Origin: CAZNPA01 sp964575095
GTDB taxonomy: Bacteria; Pseudomonadota; Alphaproteobacteria; Rickettsiales; SXRF01
Reading direction: 5' to 3'
DNA: 64,000 bases
Assembly: GCA_964575095.1 (NCBI GenBank)
Contig: CAZNPA010000003.1
Location: 193,272 to 257,271 of the forward strand
Both the position numbers and the translations under genes were made by a program. The notes beneath the pieces were generated by a model. It worked only from the letters and a program-made list of their open reading frames with translations. It ran no database searches and had not been told where the DNA came from. Positions 15,799-24,896 of the stretch are shown here, piece by piece (within the stretch, counting starts at the first letter, position 1; every line of letters starts with the position of its first letter).

Positions 15799-18591
15799 AT
15801 GAGCGACCCCTTAAAAATCCTTGCCGTTTCCGCCCCGGAAAATATCTCCGGCACCTTAGGCGCGCACAAAATTTATAGCCGCGATCCCGCCAGCCTTTTT
15901 AATGCCATGCGCATCGCCGCCGCCGAAAGCGAAAACCCGACCAGCGTCTGGCACCACAGCAATTTCGCCGGCGGACGCAAGGAACGCCGCGAAAAACTGC
16001 AACTCATGTATTCGCTGGACGACATGTCGGCGTTCGAGGCCAAACTTCGCAAGGAAAAACCGAGTGTCCTCTTTATCGGCGCCATGACGTTGGCACTGCC
16101 AGGCGCCGTCGAAATCGCCAAAAAAGCCCGCGAAATTCTGGGCAACGACGTATTGATCGTGCTCGGCGGCAGGCACGCGACCGAAACCATCTACAAAGAA
16201 AGCACATCAAAAGACACCGTACCATTGGGAATTCCCGGCCAGCCCAAAGCGTCCGCCGAAACCAAGATAAAACACCATCCGGGATCGCCGCTGGCGCTGA
16301 TGCAACAGCACAAGATACCGCCTGTGTTCGATTTGGTAGTCGCCGGGCAAGGCGAATATGTCATCGGCAAGCTGGGCGAGATAGCGGACAAAGCCCGCAA
16401 AGCCGGAGATGTGCGGCAAATAGAGCCCTATCTTGACGAACTGAAAGCGTCACCCGGCGACTGGATTGCCGGATATGTCAAAGATCGGAACATTCATACC
16501 GTCGTCGGCAACGGCAAACCGATCAACTATAACAACATGCCGTCTCCCGCCAGGCTGTTCGGCGTGCGCGCGGCGTTCGACGTCTTCGACGGCAACCCGA
16601 CGGCGCATGTTTATAGCGACACCGGCATGGGTTGCATCTATAGCTGCGATTTTTGTAGCGAAGGAACGGAGATTGTCGGTAAACCCACCGACCTGAAGCA
16701 CGCGCCGGAGCGCCTGCACCGGCAGTTAAAAGAAGCGGCGGCGGTGATGCGCGAGGATTATCCCGACAAAAAACCGACCGCATTCGTCGAGGATTCGGTA
16801 TTCCTGGGCGGTGACCCAAAAAATATTAACCGCTTCTGCGAACTGATGCGGCAGCAGCCGGTGGAGATCGAATTCGGCGCCCAGTTCACCGTCGATCAGA
16901 TTTTAAACCATAAGGATGAGATACTGAAGCTTAAGGAAGCCGGTCTGCGCTATATTTTCGTCGGCATCGAGACGCTCGATCCGCAAGCGATCGGCGGCAT
17001 GCCCAAAGACATCGGGCAATCGGCGTGGGCGGAGCGCTCGGAAAAAGCGCTCAAATTCCTGAGCGACAACGGCATCAAATCCGGCGCGGCGCTTTTGTTC
17101 GGCCTCGGCGAATCGCATGCCAGCCGCCTGGCATTATTGGACAAGGTGGAAGAATGGCAAAAATTGTCGCCCACCGCGCTGCGTCCCGTCAGCGCCAACT
17201 GGGCGGTGCAGCATCCGCTCAAAGGCCACGACCACGGCGCCAATTACGATTATACCGAGTGGGGTACGCCGGAAAATTCTTCGTTCCTTCCTTATTTCAA
17301 TGCATTCGGGGAAGCTTCCATTAAATATACGTTGCACGGCACGCAACCGCCGTCGCTGGAGGAAGTGAAGGAAATCCACGCGCGCATACAGAAAATACGC
17401 GGCGAGGAAACGGTGCGCATCGAAGGCGATGAAATAAATCCAAGCGCGGTCGACCCGCAACGGGTGATTGCGTTTACGTCCGCTGGTTTTCCAAATACCG
17501 CAGCTTATAATCACGCCGTTTCGGAGGCGGTCAATAACGGCTCCCTGCATTACGGCAATATCGGCTCGCCGACCACCGACACGCTGGCGCAGCATATTGC
17601 GGAGCTTGAGGGCGGAAAATACGGCTATCTGACTCCCACCGGCCATGCCGCGATTACGCAAACGCTGTCAACCGTGCTCAAACCCGGGGATCATGTGCTG
17701 GTGGTGGATTCAACAGTTTATTCCACGCGCAAGTATTTCTGTGATTCGCAGCTCGTAAAAATGGGCGTCGAGGTCGAGTACTACGATCCGGCCAAAGGCG
17801 ACGACATCAGGAAGCACTTGAAGCCCAATACGAAGGCCATCTACATGGAATCGCCGGGCGCCTATACGCACGAGATTCAGAGCGTCGACGCCATTGCCAA
17901 AGTTGCGCGCGATAAAAATATTCTTACCGTTATGGATAATACCTGGTCGGCTTCAACGTTCTTTAAGCCGTTCGAGCATGGGGTGGATGTATCGGTGGTC
18001 TCATTGGGTAAATACCATTTCGGCTCCACAGGCACGCCGATGGGCGCCGTGGTCACGCAGGACAAATCATTACGCGATGACATCAAGAAAACCGCGCTGA
18101 GCTTCGGCATGCGCGTCAGCCCGCGCGACGCCAAATCCGGATGGGATGCGCTCAAAACACTCGAAGACCGCATGAAAATGCAGCAGGACAGCGCGCGCGA
18201 AGTTTCTTCGTTTCTGGCCACACGCCCGGAAGTCAAAGAAGTGCTCGACCCGGCGCTACCGTCCTCCCCTGATCATACCCAATGGAAACAAGATTTTACC
18301 GGTGCCAACAGCCTGGTTCCCATCGAACTACGCCCCGATCTACCCAAAGGCTACGCGGCAAAGCTGCAAGACGAGCTTGCAGCACAAGGCGTAGTCACTG
18401 TCGGCGACGGCTATGGCGGCTCCTTTAGCTTAAGCACCGCTTTCGATCCCAAACAGCACCGCACGGCAAGCACACCGCGTCAGGAAGGCGAGTGCATACG
18501 TTTCTATGTCGGCCATGACCGGCCGGATGTCATCAAACGCCATCTGCAAACTGCCTTTGAAAAGACAAATCAGGCGCTTCGTACCCGCTAA
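15799..18591 (+). CDS. Fusion: B12-binding-like radical-SAM enzyme plus Cys/Met-metabolism PLP enzyme
   Basis: This 930-residue protein joins three parts. Residues about 85-200 resemble a cobalamin-binding (Rossmann) domain (VLFIGAMTLALPGAVEIAKK, VLIVLGGRHATE), without an obvious DxHxxG cobalamin-ligand motif. Residues about 265-500 are a radical-SAM domain with the CxxxCxxC cluster at C279, C283 and C286. Residues about 555-930 are a fold-type I PLP enzyme of the cystathionine gamma-synthase/lyase family; the Schiff-base lysine is probably K738 in SLGKYHFGSTGTPMG, preceded by VMDNTWSAS. One uninterrupted frame spans all parts. The substrate is unknown; a radical C-modification coupled to PLP chemistry on an amino-acid substrate is an inference. 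It has no operon partner. Confidence 0.85.
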   Translation: MSDPLKILAVSAPENISGTLGAHKIYSRDPASLFNAMRIAAAESENPTSVWHHSNFAGGRKERREKLQLMYSLDDMSAFEAKLRKEKPSVLFIGAMTLALPGAVEIAKKAREILGNDVLIVLGGRHATETIYKESTSKDTVPLGIPGQPKASAETKIKHHPGSPLALMQQHKIPPVFDLVVAGQGEYVIGKLGEIADKARKAGDVRQIEPYLDELKASPGDWIAGYVKDRNIHTVVGNGKPINYNNMPSPARLFGVRAAFDVFDGNPTAHVYSDTGMGCIYSCDFCSEGTEIVGKPTDLKHAPERLHRQLKEAAAVMREDYPDKKPTAFVEDSVFLGGDPKNINRFCELMRQQPVEIEFGAQFTVDQILNHKDEILKLKEAGLRYIFVGIETLDPQAIGGMPKDIGQSAWAERSEKALKFLSDNGIKSGAALLFGLGESHASRLALLDKVEEWQKLSPTALRPVSANWAVQHPLKGHDHGANYDYTEWGTPENSSFLPYFNAFGEASIKYTLHGTQPPSLEEVKEIHARIQKIRGEETVRIEGDEINPSAVDPQRVIAFTSAGFPNTAAYNHAVSEAVNNGSLHYGNIGSPTTDTLAQHIAELEGGKYGYLTPTGHAAITQTLSTVLKPGDHVLVVDSTVYSTRKYFCDSQLVKMGVEVEYYDPAKGDDIRKHLKPNTKAIYMESPGAYTHEIQSVDAIAKVARDKNILTVMDNTWSASTFFKPFEHGVDVSVVSLGKYHFGSTGTPMGAVVTQDKSLRDDIKKTALSFGMRVSPRDAKSGWDALKTLEDRMKMQQDSAREVSSFLATRPEVKEVLDPALPSSPDHTQWKQDFTGANSLVPIELRPDLPKGYAAKLQDELAAQGVVTVGDGYGGSFSLSTAFDPKQHRTASTPRQEGECIRFYVGHDRPDVIKRHLQTAFEKTNQALRTR

Positions 18592-18634
18592 ATTCGTTGC
18601 CAGTTGCCGGTAGCTCGTATATTAGCAACGGCAT

Positions 18635-20437
18635 ATGACCGACCTCGCCCGCATCCGCAATTTTTCCATCATTGCCCATATCGATCACGGCAAGTCGACG
18701 CTGGCCGACCGCCTCATCGAATTCTGCGGGGGGCTGGACAAGCGCGAGATGACGGCGCAGGTGCTGGACTCGATGGATATCGAGAAGGAGCGCGGCATCA
18801 CCATCAAGGCGCAGACGGTGCGGCTGACCTACAAAGCCAAGGACGGCGAAACCTATATTTTGAATCTGATGGACACGCCCGGCCACGTCGATTTCGGCTA
18901 TGAGGTGTCGCGCTGCCTGGCTGCCTGCGAAGGCTCGCTGCTCGTCGTCGATGCGTCGCAAGGCGTGGAGGCGCAGACGCTGGCCAACGTCTATAAGGCC
19001 ATGGACGTCAATCACGAGATCGTCCCGGTCCTCAATAAAATCGACCTGCCCGCCGCCGACGTGCCGCGCGCCAAGGCGCAGATCGAGGAAGTCATCGGCA
19101 TCGACGCCGAGAACGCGCTCGAAATTTCCGCCAAGACCGGCGTCGGCATCGACACCGTGCTCGAAGCCATCGTCACCCGCCTGCCGCCGCCCAAAGGCGA
19201 TGCAAGCGTCCCTCTCAAGGCGCTCTTAGTCGACAGCTGGTACGACATCTATCTCGGCGTCATCATCCTGGTGCGCATCATGGAAGGCACGCTCGCCAAA
19301 GGCGCAAAAATCCGCATGATGAGCAACGGCTCGGCGCATACCGTCGAGCAGATCGGCGTCTTCACGCCCAAGAAAATCCCGGTTGATAAACTGCTGCCCG
19401 GCGAAGTCGGCTACATCATCACCGGCATCAAGCTGGTGGCCGATTGCAAAATCGGCGACACCATCACCGAGGAGCGCCGCCCGGCCGCTGCGCCCCTGCC
19501 CGGCTTCAAGCCGAGCCAATCGGTGGTGTTCTGCGGGCTTTATCCCACCGACGCGTCGGACTTCGAACACTTAAAAGATTCGCTGGGCAAGCTGCGTCTC
19601 AACGACGCCAGCTTCGAATACGAAACCGAAAGCTCGACGGCGCTGGGTTTCGGCTTCCGCTGCGGCTTCCTCGGCATGCTGCATCTCGAGATTATTCAAG
19701 AGCGCCTTGAGCGCGAGTTCGACCTTGACCTCATCACTACCGCGCCCAGCGTCGTTTACCGCCTGACGCTGACCGACGGCAGCACGCTGGAACTGCACAA
19801 CCCCAACGACATGCCCGACGTCACCAAGATCGACCACATCGACGAGCCGTGGATCAAGGCCACCATCATGACGCCCGACGATTATTTGGGAAATATTCTG
19901 GCGCTCTGCACCGAAAAGCGCGGGGTGCAGGAGACGCTGACCTATGTCGGCTCGCGGGCGATGGTGGTGTATAAATTGCCGCTCAACGAAGTCGTGTTCG
20001 ATTTTTACGACCGCCTCAAATCCTGCTCGAAGGGCTATGCCAGCTTCGACTACGAGCTTACCGATTACGTCGAAAGCGACCTCGTCAAAATGAACATACT
20101 CGTCAACGGCGAGCCGGTCGACGCGCTGGCGCTGATCGCCCACCGCTCGCAGGCCGACGCCCGCGGCCGGCGCCTGTGCGAGCGCCTCAAAGATTTAATT
20201 CCGAAACACATGTTCGCGATTCCGATTCAAGCGGCCATCGGCGGCAAGATCATCGCCCGTGAAACCATTTCCGCCATGCGAAAAGACGTCCTCGCCAAAT
20301 GCTACGGCGGCGACATCAGCCGCAAGCGCAAATTGCTCGACAAGCAGAAAAAAGGCAAAAAGAAGATGAAAGAAATCGGCAACGTCACCATCCCGCAAAG
20401 CGCGTTCCTGGCGGCGCTCAAGATGGGGGATGAGTAG
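18635..20437 (+). CDS. lepA: Elongation factor 4 (LepA)
   Basis: LepA is a ribosome-associated translational GTPase linked to 30S biogenesis and back-translocation. G1 (AHIDHGKST), G2 (ERGITI), G3 (DTPGHVDF), G4 (NKID) and the LepA-specific C-terminal domain ([20 protein letters not shown]) are all present, at the standard length of 600. It starts 43 bp after the fusion gene and ends before a GC hairpin at 20451. Confidence 0.98.
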   Translation: MTDLARIRNFSIIAHIDHGKSTLADRLIEFCGGLDKREMTAQVLDSMDIEKERGITIKAQTVRLTYKAKDGETYILNLMDTPGHVDFGYEVSRCLAACEGSLLVVDASQGVEAQTLANVYKAMDVNHEIVPVLNKIDLPAADVPRAKAQIEEVIGIDAENALEISAKTGVGIDTVLEAIVTRLPPPKGDASVPLKALLVDSWYDIYLGVIILVRIMEGTLAKGAKIRMMSNGSAHTVEQIGVFTPKKIPVDKLLPGEVGYIITGIKLVADCKIGDTITEERRPAAAPLPGFKPSQSVVFCGLYPTDASDFEHLKDSLGKLRLNDASFEYETESSTALGFGFRCGFLGMLHLEIIQERLEREFDLDLITTAPSVVYRLTLTDGSTLELHNPNDMPDVTKIDHIDEPWIKATIMTPDDYLGNILALCTEKRGVQETLTYVGSRAMVVYKLPLNEVVFDFYDRLKSCSKGYASFDYELTDYVESDLVKMNILVNGEPVDALALIAHRSQADARGRRLCERLKDLIPKHMFAIPIQAAIGGKIIARETISAMRKDVLAKCYGGDISRKRKLLDKQKKGKKKMKEIGNVTIPQSAFLAALKMGDE

Positions 20438-20450
20438 CCAGAACCGCTAT

Positions 20451-20471
20451 TTTCCGGCCAAACGCCGGAAA
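20451..20471 (+). terminator. Hairpin after lepA
   Basis: An 8-bp perfect stem TTTCCGGC/GCCGGAAA with a 5-nt loop lies 13 bp past the lepA stop codon. No U-run follows, so termination may be inefficient or Rho-assisted. Confidence 0.5.
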
Positions 20472-20474
20472 CAG

Positions 20475-20502
20475 TTGACACAGCGGTGTTTGGCGCTAAG
20501 TT
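20475..20502 (+). promoter_or_regulatory. Likely tRNA promoter
   Basis: A perfect -35 TTGACA (20475-20480) is followed after 16 bp by TAAGTT (20497-20502), placing a start about 15 bp before the first tRNA-Ala. Confidence 0.5.
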
Positions 20503-20524
20503 TCGGCTTCCTATTTTTAAGAAT

Positions 20525-20600
20525 GGGGCATTAGCTCAGCTGGTAGAGCGCTACGATGGCATTGTAGAGGTCAACGGTTCGACTCCGTTATGCTCCACCA
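20525..20600 (+). tRNA. tRNA-Ala (anticodon GGC)
   Basis: A 76-nt cloverleaf: acceptor GGGGCAT/ATGCTCC with one G-U pair, D-arm GCTC..GAGC, anticodon stem CTACG/TGTAG with loop ATGGCAT, T-arm with GGTTCGACTCC, and an encoded CCA. The anticodon GGC reads GCC and GCU. Confidence 0.95.
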
Positions 20601-20627
20601 GCCTTCGCTTGCGAAGCAAGAGAAGGC
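20601..20627 (+). repeat. Hairpin element attached to the 3' end of tRNA-Ala(GGC)
   Basis: GCCTTC/GAAGGC enclose CTTGC-GAA-GCAAG directly after the CCA end. The following bases to 20700 (AGCCGAAGGCAAAGGCGGAC...) resemble the region after tRNA-Leu at 39741-39828. It may be a processing signal or a tRNA-associated repeat. Confidence 0.5.
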
Positions 20628-20700
20628 TGCGCGCCAGAGCCGAAGGCAAAGGCGGACTAGTGGCCGCAAGCATCGGCTTGGCAAGCCACCATTATTGAAT

Positions 20701-20776
<76 letters not shown>

Positions 20777-20811
20777 ATTCCCCCAAAGAATCAATCGCTT
20801 CCACGTCGCGC

Positions 20812-20840
20812 TTGCCCGGTCGGGTCACATACCCTATACA
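20812..20840 (+). promoter_or_regulatory. Promoter of the CsoR-family gene
   Basis: TTGCCC (20812-20817), a 17-bp spacer and TATACA (20835-20840) form a good sigma-70-type promoter. Transcription would start inside the adjacent G/C-tract palindrome. Confidence 0.6.
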
Positions 20841-20841
20841 G

Positions 20842-20868
20842 GTATCCACCCCACGCAAGAGGGGGTAC
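20842..20868. promoter_or_regulatory. Candidate CsoR/RcnR-type operator
   Basis: GTATCCACCCC and GGGGGTAC face each other across 8 bp, immediately downstream of the -10. G/C tracts flanked by TA-containing ends are the usual operators of this repressor family, so self-repression is likely. Confidence 0.6.
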
Positions 20869-20890
20869 ACGCAACTTCAGGAGAAACATC

Positions 20891-21187
20891 ATGTCAAAAA
20901 AGAACAAGGCGGAATATGCCGCCATCGATACCAGCGACGAGAACAAGCGCTTAAACCGCGTCATCGGCCAGATCGAAGGCATCCGCTCGATGCTGAAAGA
21001 CCAGCGCAAGCTCGAAGACGTGCTGATGCAGTGCAAAGCCGTGCACTCGGCGCTGAAGTCGATTGAATCACGCATCGTCAAGGCTCACATCGAAGTGGCG
21101 CTCGACGAAGTAGCCAAGCTCGACAAGAAAAAACAACGCGCTGAAAAAGTCGCGGAACTCGAAGAACTGTTCAAGCAGGCTTCCTAA
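20891..21187 (+). CDS. CsoR/FrmR/RcnR-family repressor lacking the usual cysteine ligands
   Basis: These 98 residues are all-helical, with the family core NRVIGQIEGIRSMLKDQRKLEDVLMQCKAVHSAL and a Lys/Glu-rich tail. When aligned with copper sensor CsoR, the first ligand (Cys in YCIDVL) is Leu (KLEDVL) and the third (Cys in DHLRSC) is Ala (AHIEVA), while the histidine is kept. One cysteine remains, seven positions after the lost one. Canonical copper sensing is therefore unlikely. The start ATG follows AGGAGAAACATC. No transporter or metal-resistance gene is adjacent. Confidence 0.88.
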   Translation: MSKKNKAEYAAIDTSDENKRLNRVIGQIEGIRSMLKDQRKLEDVLMQCKAVHSALKSIESRIVKAHIEVALDEVAKLDKKKQRAEKVAELEELFKQAS

Positions 21188-21189
21188 TT

Positions 21190-21306
21190 CGTCATTGCGA
21201 GCGCAGCGAAGCAATCCAGCGCGCTATGTCTATAGCGCAAAGAATTATACCGCGCCCATGGCGCTTTAGCTGGATTGCTTCGTCGCTAAGGCTCCTCGCA
21301 ATGACG
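21190..21306. repeat. Dispersed palindrome of the GTCATTGCGAG...GAAGCAATCCAG type
   Basis: The left arm 21190-21220 (CGTCATTGCGAGCGCAGCGA...) and right arm 21269-21306 (...CTCGCAATGACG) are inverted. An inner hairpin GCGCTAT/ATAGCGC sits in the middle. Repeats of this kind are widespread in intergenic DNA of many bacteria. It fills the gap between convergent genes. Confidence 0.85.
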
Positions 21307-21310
21307 GTTA

Positions 21311-21730
21311 TTAATTTTTCCTCTTCCTTCTATCCTGCACGCCCGCAATCTCATCCAGCCTAATGGTGTCTTTGCGGTCCTGTTCTTTTAGCGCGCGTTT
21401 TTTGGCGTTGGCTTTGGCGATCTCGAATTTTTTGACTTCGCCGTAGGCGACCTGTGCCGCGTCGGTCAGCGTCGCGATTTCCTTATCCAGTTTTTTAATT
21501 TCAGCCGCAATCTGCTCCTGCCGCGCCTTGATGCGCTTGGCGAATCCGCCGAAAAACCCACCCATCTCCGGCTGCCGGCCGGCAACTTCGATCTCGTGCC
21601 TGAGCTCATCGCTTAAGCGTTTCGACAGCGCCACCAGTTGCGCTTTCTGATTCTCGACCACGGCGATCTGCTTGCGCAATTCGTCGAGCGTGCGCTTGTG
21701 GAGTTTGATTAAGGTATCGAGACCCTTCAT
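21311..21730 (-). CDS. fliJ: FliJ-like flagellar export chaperone
   Basis: These 139 residues are predicted to be almost entirely coiled-coil, rich in Lys, Glu and Arg, starting [20 protein letters not shown]. FliJ sequences are weakly conserved, so the call rests on length, coiled-coil character and position directly after fliI with a 4-bp overlap. FliJ is the stalk of the type III export ATPase and escorts export chaperones. Confidence 0.8.
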   Translation of the reverse strand: MKGLDTLIKLHKRTLDELRKQIAVVENQKAQLVALSKRLSDELRHEIEVAGRQPEMGGFFGGFAKRIKARQEQIAAEIKKLDKEIATLTDAAQVAYGEVKKFEIAKANAKKRALKEQDRKDTIRLDEIAGVQDRRKRKN

Positions 21731-23067
21731 GATTTCGTGGCGCGCCAGTCTTTAATACCAAGAATACTCGCCAGCTGGTTATAGCCTTCCGCCAGCGTCG
21801 ATTTTTCGTCTTTCTTCTGCGCCAGAAAATTTTCCAGCGCCGGCCAGTATTGTATCGCCTGGTCGACGTCAGCGTTGCTGCCTTTCCTATAGGCGCCGAG
21901 GCGGATCATCTCCGCCATGTCTTCGTAGGTCGCCATCATCGTGCGCGCCACCTGCACCAGCGCGTTTTCCTGCGGCGTGTTGCAGTCGGGCATGGTGCGC
22001 GACACGCTCTTTAAAATGTTGATCGAGGGAAAACGCCCACGCTGCGCGATGTCGCGGTCGAGCACGATGTGCCCATCCAATATTCCGCGCACGGCGTCGG
22101 CGATGGGTTCGTTGGTGTCGTCGCCTTCGACCAGCACCGTGAACATGCCGGTGATGGTGCCCGAACCTTTTTTACCCGGACCGGCGCGCTCCAGCAGTTT
22201 CGGCAGTTCGGAAAATACGGTGGGCGTGTAGCCTTTGCTCGTCGGCGGCTCGCCGGCCGATAAACCGATTTCGCGCTGCGCCATGGCGAATCGCGTCACG
22301 CTGTCCATCAAACATAAAACGTCTTTATTCTGGTCACGGAAATATTCGGCGACCGAGAGCGTAAGGTAAGCGCATTGGCGACGAAGCAGCGCGTATTCGC
22401 TGGAGGTGGCGACAATAATCACCGAGCGCTTCAGGCCCTCCTCGCCCAAATCGTCTTCCAAAAATTCCTGCAGTTCGCGGGAGCGTTCGCCGACCAGGCC
22501 GATGACGTTGACGTCGGCTTTCGAGTTGCGCGCCAGCATCGACATCAAAATCGATTTGCCGACGCCAGAGCCGGAGAAGATGCCCAGCCGCTGGCCGCGG
22601 CAGGTCGTCAAAAAAGTATTCATGCCGCGGATGCCAAGGTCGATCTTACCTTTGACGCGCTGGCGCTGGTGCGCTTCCGGCGGCTTGGCGTGCAATAAAT
22701 AAGGAACGCTGCCTTTGGGCAACGGCCCCTTGCCATCGACCGGCTCGCCAAGCGCATTGATGACGCGCCCCAGCCACGCCTCGCACGGGAAACACGCCGA
22801 CGACGCTTCCTGCAATATCACCTCGGCGCCGGGCCCTATGCCTTCCATGCTGCCAAACGGCATCAGCAGCGCTTTTTCATCCTTGAAGCCGACGACTTCC
22901 GCCATCACCTGCGTATTCTTTTTTCCGGCAATCCGGCAGCGTGACCCCACCGAAAGCACGCGCTCGATACCGGTGACTTCGATCAACATTCCCAGCACCG
23001 CCGTCACCGTGCCGGAGGCGGTAACCTCCTGTACGTTCTCTATTTCTTCGAGGCGGATTTTGCTCAT
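21727..23067 (-). CDS. fliI: Flagellar export ATPase FliI
   Basis: FliI is the hexameric ATPase of the flagellar type III export apparatus. The 446 residues have an N-terminal barrel, the P-loop [14 protein letters not shown], Walker B ([20 protein letters not shown]) and the family block [25 protein letters not shown]. It starts 175 bp from the divergent ctrA gene; a CtrA box lies in between. No other flagellar genes are in the window. Confidence 0.96.
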   Translation of the reverse strand: MSKIRLEEIENVQEVTASGTVTAVLGMLIEVTGIERVLSVGSRCRIAGKKNTQVMAEVVGFKDEKALLMPFGSMEGIGPGAEVILQEASSACFPCEAWLGRVINALGEPVDGKGPLPKGSVPYLLHAKPPEAHQRQRVKGKIDLGIRGMNTFLTTCRGQRLGIFSGSGVGKSILMSMLARNSKADVNVIGLVGERSRELQEFLEDDLGEEGLKRSVIIVATSSEYALLRRQCAYLTLSVAEYFRDQNKDVLCLMDSVTRFAMAQREIGLSAGEPPTSKGYTPTVFSELPKLLERAGPGKKGSGTITGMFTVLVEGDDTNEPIADAVRGILDGHIVLDRDIAQRGRFPSINILKSVSRTMPDCNTPQENALVQVARTMMATYEDMAEMIRLGAYRKGSNADVDQAIQYWPALENFLAQKKDEKSTLAEGYNQLASILGIKDWRATKS

Positions 23068-23169
23068 GTCCTGGGCCTGTGCACTGACTTATGTGGCTAA
23101 TTTACAACCGATTATAAGCCTTTTATGAGAAATTTACAGATAAAGATTGTTTAAGTTAAAATTTTGTGA

Positions 23170-23203
23170 TTAACTAAATATTAAAGAGTTAATGTTCTAT
23201 AAA
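23170..23203 (+). promoter_or_regulatory. CtrA box and -10 upstream of ctrA
   Basis: TTAA-CTAAATA-TTAA (23170-23184) is a perfect TTAA-N7-TTAA CtrA site. It is followed 13 bp later by TATAAA (23198-23203), an arrangement in which CtrA would overlap the -35 region and activate. More TTAA half-sites lie at 23151, 23156 and 23189. Autoregulation of ctrA is likely, and the site could also serve the divergent fliI operon. Confidence 0.7.
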
Positions 23204-23242
23204 GTTGCTTCCTGTTAAATAGTAATTTTTAAGGAGAATGTT

Positions 23243-23968
23243 ATGCGTGTCCTGTTGGTAGAAGACGATTCCTCAACCGCAAAAGCCATCGAGCTTTCTC
23301 TGGCCTCGGAAGGCATCATCTGCGATACCACCCAGCTCGGCGAAGAAGGGTTGGAAATCGGCAAGTTATACGATTATGACATCATCATCCTCGACCTGAT
23401 GCTCCCCGACATCGACGGCTACGAAGTGCTGCGCCGCTTCCGCGCCGCGCGCGTTACCACCCCTATCCTCATCCTCTCCGGCCTCTCCGGCCCCGACCAG
23501 AAAATTAAGGGTTTGGGCTACGGCGCCGACGACTATCTCACCAAGCCGTTCAACAAAGGCGAGCTGATTGCGCGTATTCAAGCCATCGTCCGCCGCAGCA
23601 AAGGCCATTCGGAATCCATCATCCGCACCGGCAAGCTCGCGGTCAACCTCGACACGCGCTCGATCGAAGTCGACGGCAAACCGCTACACCTGACCAGCAA
23701 GGAATATAGCATTCTCGAATTGCTGAGCCTGCGCAAAGGCACGACGCTGACCAAAGAGATGTTCCTGAATCATCTTTACGGCGGCATCGACGAGCCGGAA
23801 CTGAAAATCATCGACGTCTTCGTCTGCAAGCTGCGCAAGAAGCTGTCGACGGCAGCCGGCGGCGACAACTACATCGAAACGGTGTGGGGCCGCGGCTACG
23901 TGCTGAAAGACCCCGACCAGATCGACCAGTCGGCCGACGCCCGCGAAAAAGCCGGCGAAGTGGCGTAA
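23243..23968 (+). CDS. ctrA: Cell-cycle response regulator CtrA
   Basis: CtrA is an OmpR/PhoB-type response regulator that binds TTAA-N7-TTAA sites and controls flagellar, division and other genes in alphaproteobacteria. The receiver starts [20 protein letters not shown], with the phosphoacceptor Asp in [15 protein letters not shown] and [20 protein letters not shown]. The winged helix ([41 protein letters not shown]) is complete. The 241 residues are slightly longer than usual, with a charged tail. AAGGAG precedes the ATG. It is convergent with chpT. Confidence 0.97.
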   Translation: MRVLLVEDDSSTAKAIELSLASEGIICDTTQLGEEGLEIGKLYDYDIIILDLMLPDIDGYEVLRRFRAARVTTPILILSGLSGPDQKIKGLGYGADDYLTKPFNKGELIARIQAIVRRSKGHSESIIRTGKLAVNLDTRSIEVDGKPLHLTSKEYSILELLSLRKGTTLTKEMFLNHLYGGIDEPELKIIDVFVCKLRKKLSTAAGGDNYIETVWGRGYVLKDPDQIDQSADAREKAGEVA

Positions 23969-23989
23969 GTCTGACGCTTTGATGACAAT

Positions 23990-24022
23990 AAAAAAGGCCT
24001 CGGATTTTCCGGGGCCTTTTTT
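23990..24022. terminator. Bidirectional intrinsic terminator between ctrA and chpT
   Basis: A-rich tract, stem AAAGGCC.CGG/CCG.GGCCTTT with loop ATTTT, then T-rich tract: it terminates from either side and separates two convergent genes. Confidence 0.9.
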
Positions 24023-24066
24023 CTTTCTGTTATTCTAAAATACCGGACCCAGCAACAAGTGCGGGG

Positions 24067-24711
24067 CTAAGCTCCTTGCGTCACCTGCATCACCAGTTCG
24101 TCGTCAGTGACGTGGTAGGCGATGGCGGACTTGAGTTCGTCGGCGTAGCGCTTGGTGAGGTAGACCTGCACGTTTTTCGGGTTGAGGTCGGCGGTTTTGA
24201 ACTTGCCGGTGAAAACGGTTTCCAGTTCCGTATCCCATTTAAGCCCGGCGCCCTTGGCGGTGATGGCGACCTGCTTGTGCCCGGCTTCGTCCTGCCCGAT
24301 ACGGACGCCGATCGTGCCGCCGCGCACCAGCACCGACGAGGCGATGATGAGTAAATTATAAATCAGCCGCGCCATCTTGAGGCTGACCGAAATGCCGGAC
24401 GAATCGGTATGGTTGTCCGGCCAGTCGAGCGAAATTTTGCTGCCGGTGAAAAAATCCATGGCCAGTTTTTGCTTGTCGGCGAGGTTGGCCTCGCCGTGGT
24501 CTTTGACCTTGCCGTAGGCGTAGCGATAAAATTGCAGGCGGGTGACGGCGGAAAAGGCGCTGCTGATGATGAGCTCCATCGCCTGCCCCTGCATGGAAAA
24601 ACCTTCTTCGCTTAGAAATTCCGCGCCGTTATTGACGGCGCCGATGGGGCCGGTCAGATCATGGCACAGGCGCGTGCATAACAATTCCGCCATCCGTAAT
24701 TCTTCAATCAT
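24067..24711 (-). CDS. chpT: ChpT-type histidine phosphotransferase
   Basis: ChpT relays phosphate from the hybrid kinase CckA to CtrA and CpdR. The 214 residues have the dimerising helix with the phospho-acceptor histidine (LLCTRLCHDLTGPIGAVNNG), near residue 18, followed by a degenerate, non-ATP-binding HATPase-like fold (VSLKMARLIYNLLIIASSVL, GTIGVRI). Its place opposite ctrA supports the call. CckA is not in the window. Confidence 0.9.
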   Translation of the reverse strand: MIEELRMAELLCTRLCHDLTGPIGAVNNGAEFLSEEGFSMQGQAMELIISSAFSAVTRLQFYRYAYGKVKDHGEANLADKQKLAMDFFTGSKISLDWPDNHTDSSGISVSLKMARLIYNLLIIASSVLVRGGTIGVRIGQDEAGHKQVAITAKGAGLKWDTELETVFTGKFKTADLNPKNVQVYLTKRYADELKSAIAYHVTDDELVMQVTQGA

Positions 24712-24830
24712 GCCTTTGCCATTGTTTTCCTTGAATACCCTTTCAACTATTCCCTAGAATGATAAAGATTTAGTAAATAGCGGCGCATTAGATTTATAAT
24801 AAAATTCCCATCCTGGCACACTCTAACACT

Positions 24831-24848
24831 TTGACATAAAAGTTTTAT
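24831..24848 (+). promoter_or_regulatory. Perfect -35 overlapping a palindromic operator
   Basis: TTGACA (24831-24836) overlaps the perfect palindrome ATAAAAGTTTTAT (24836-24848), about 50 bp before the S24-type repressor gene. The -10 is weak (TGTATC after 17 bp). The palindrome is a natural candidate for self-repression. Confidence 0.45.
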
Positions 24849-24896
24849 TTACTTGTATCTGCGCCTAAGCTACTTTTGAGAGACTTTGGAACCGCT

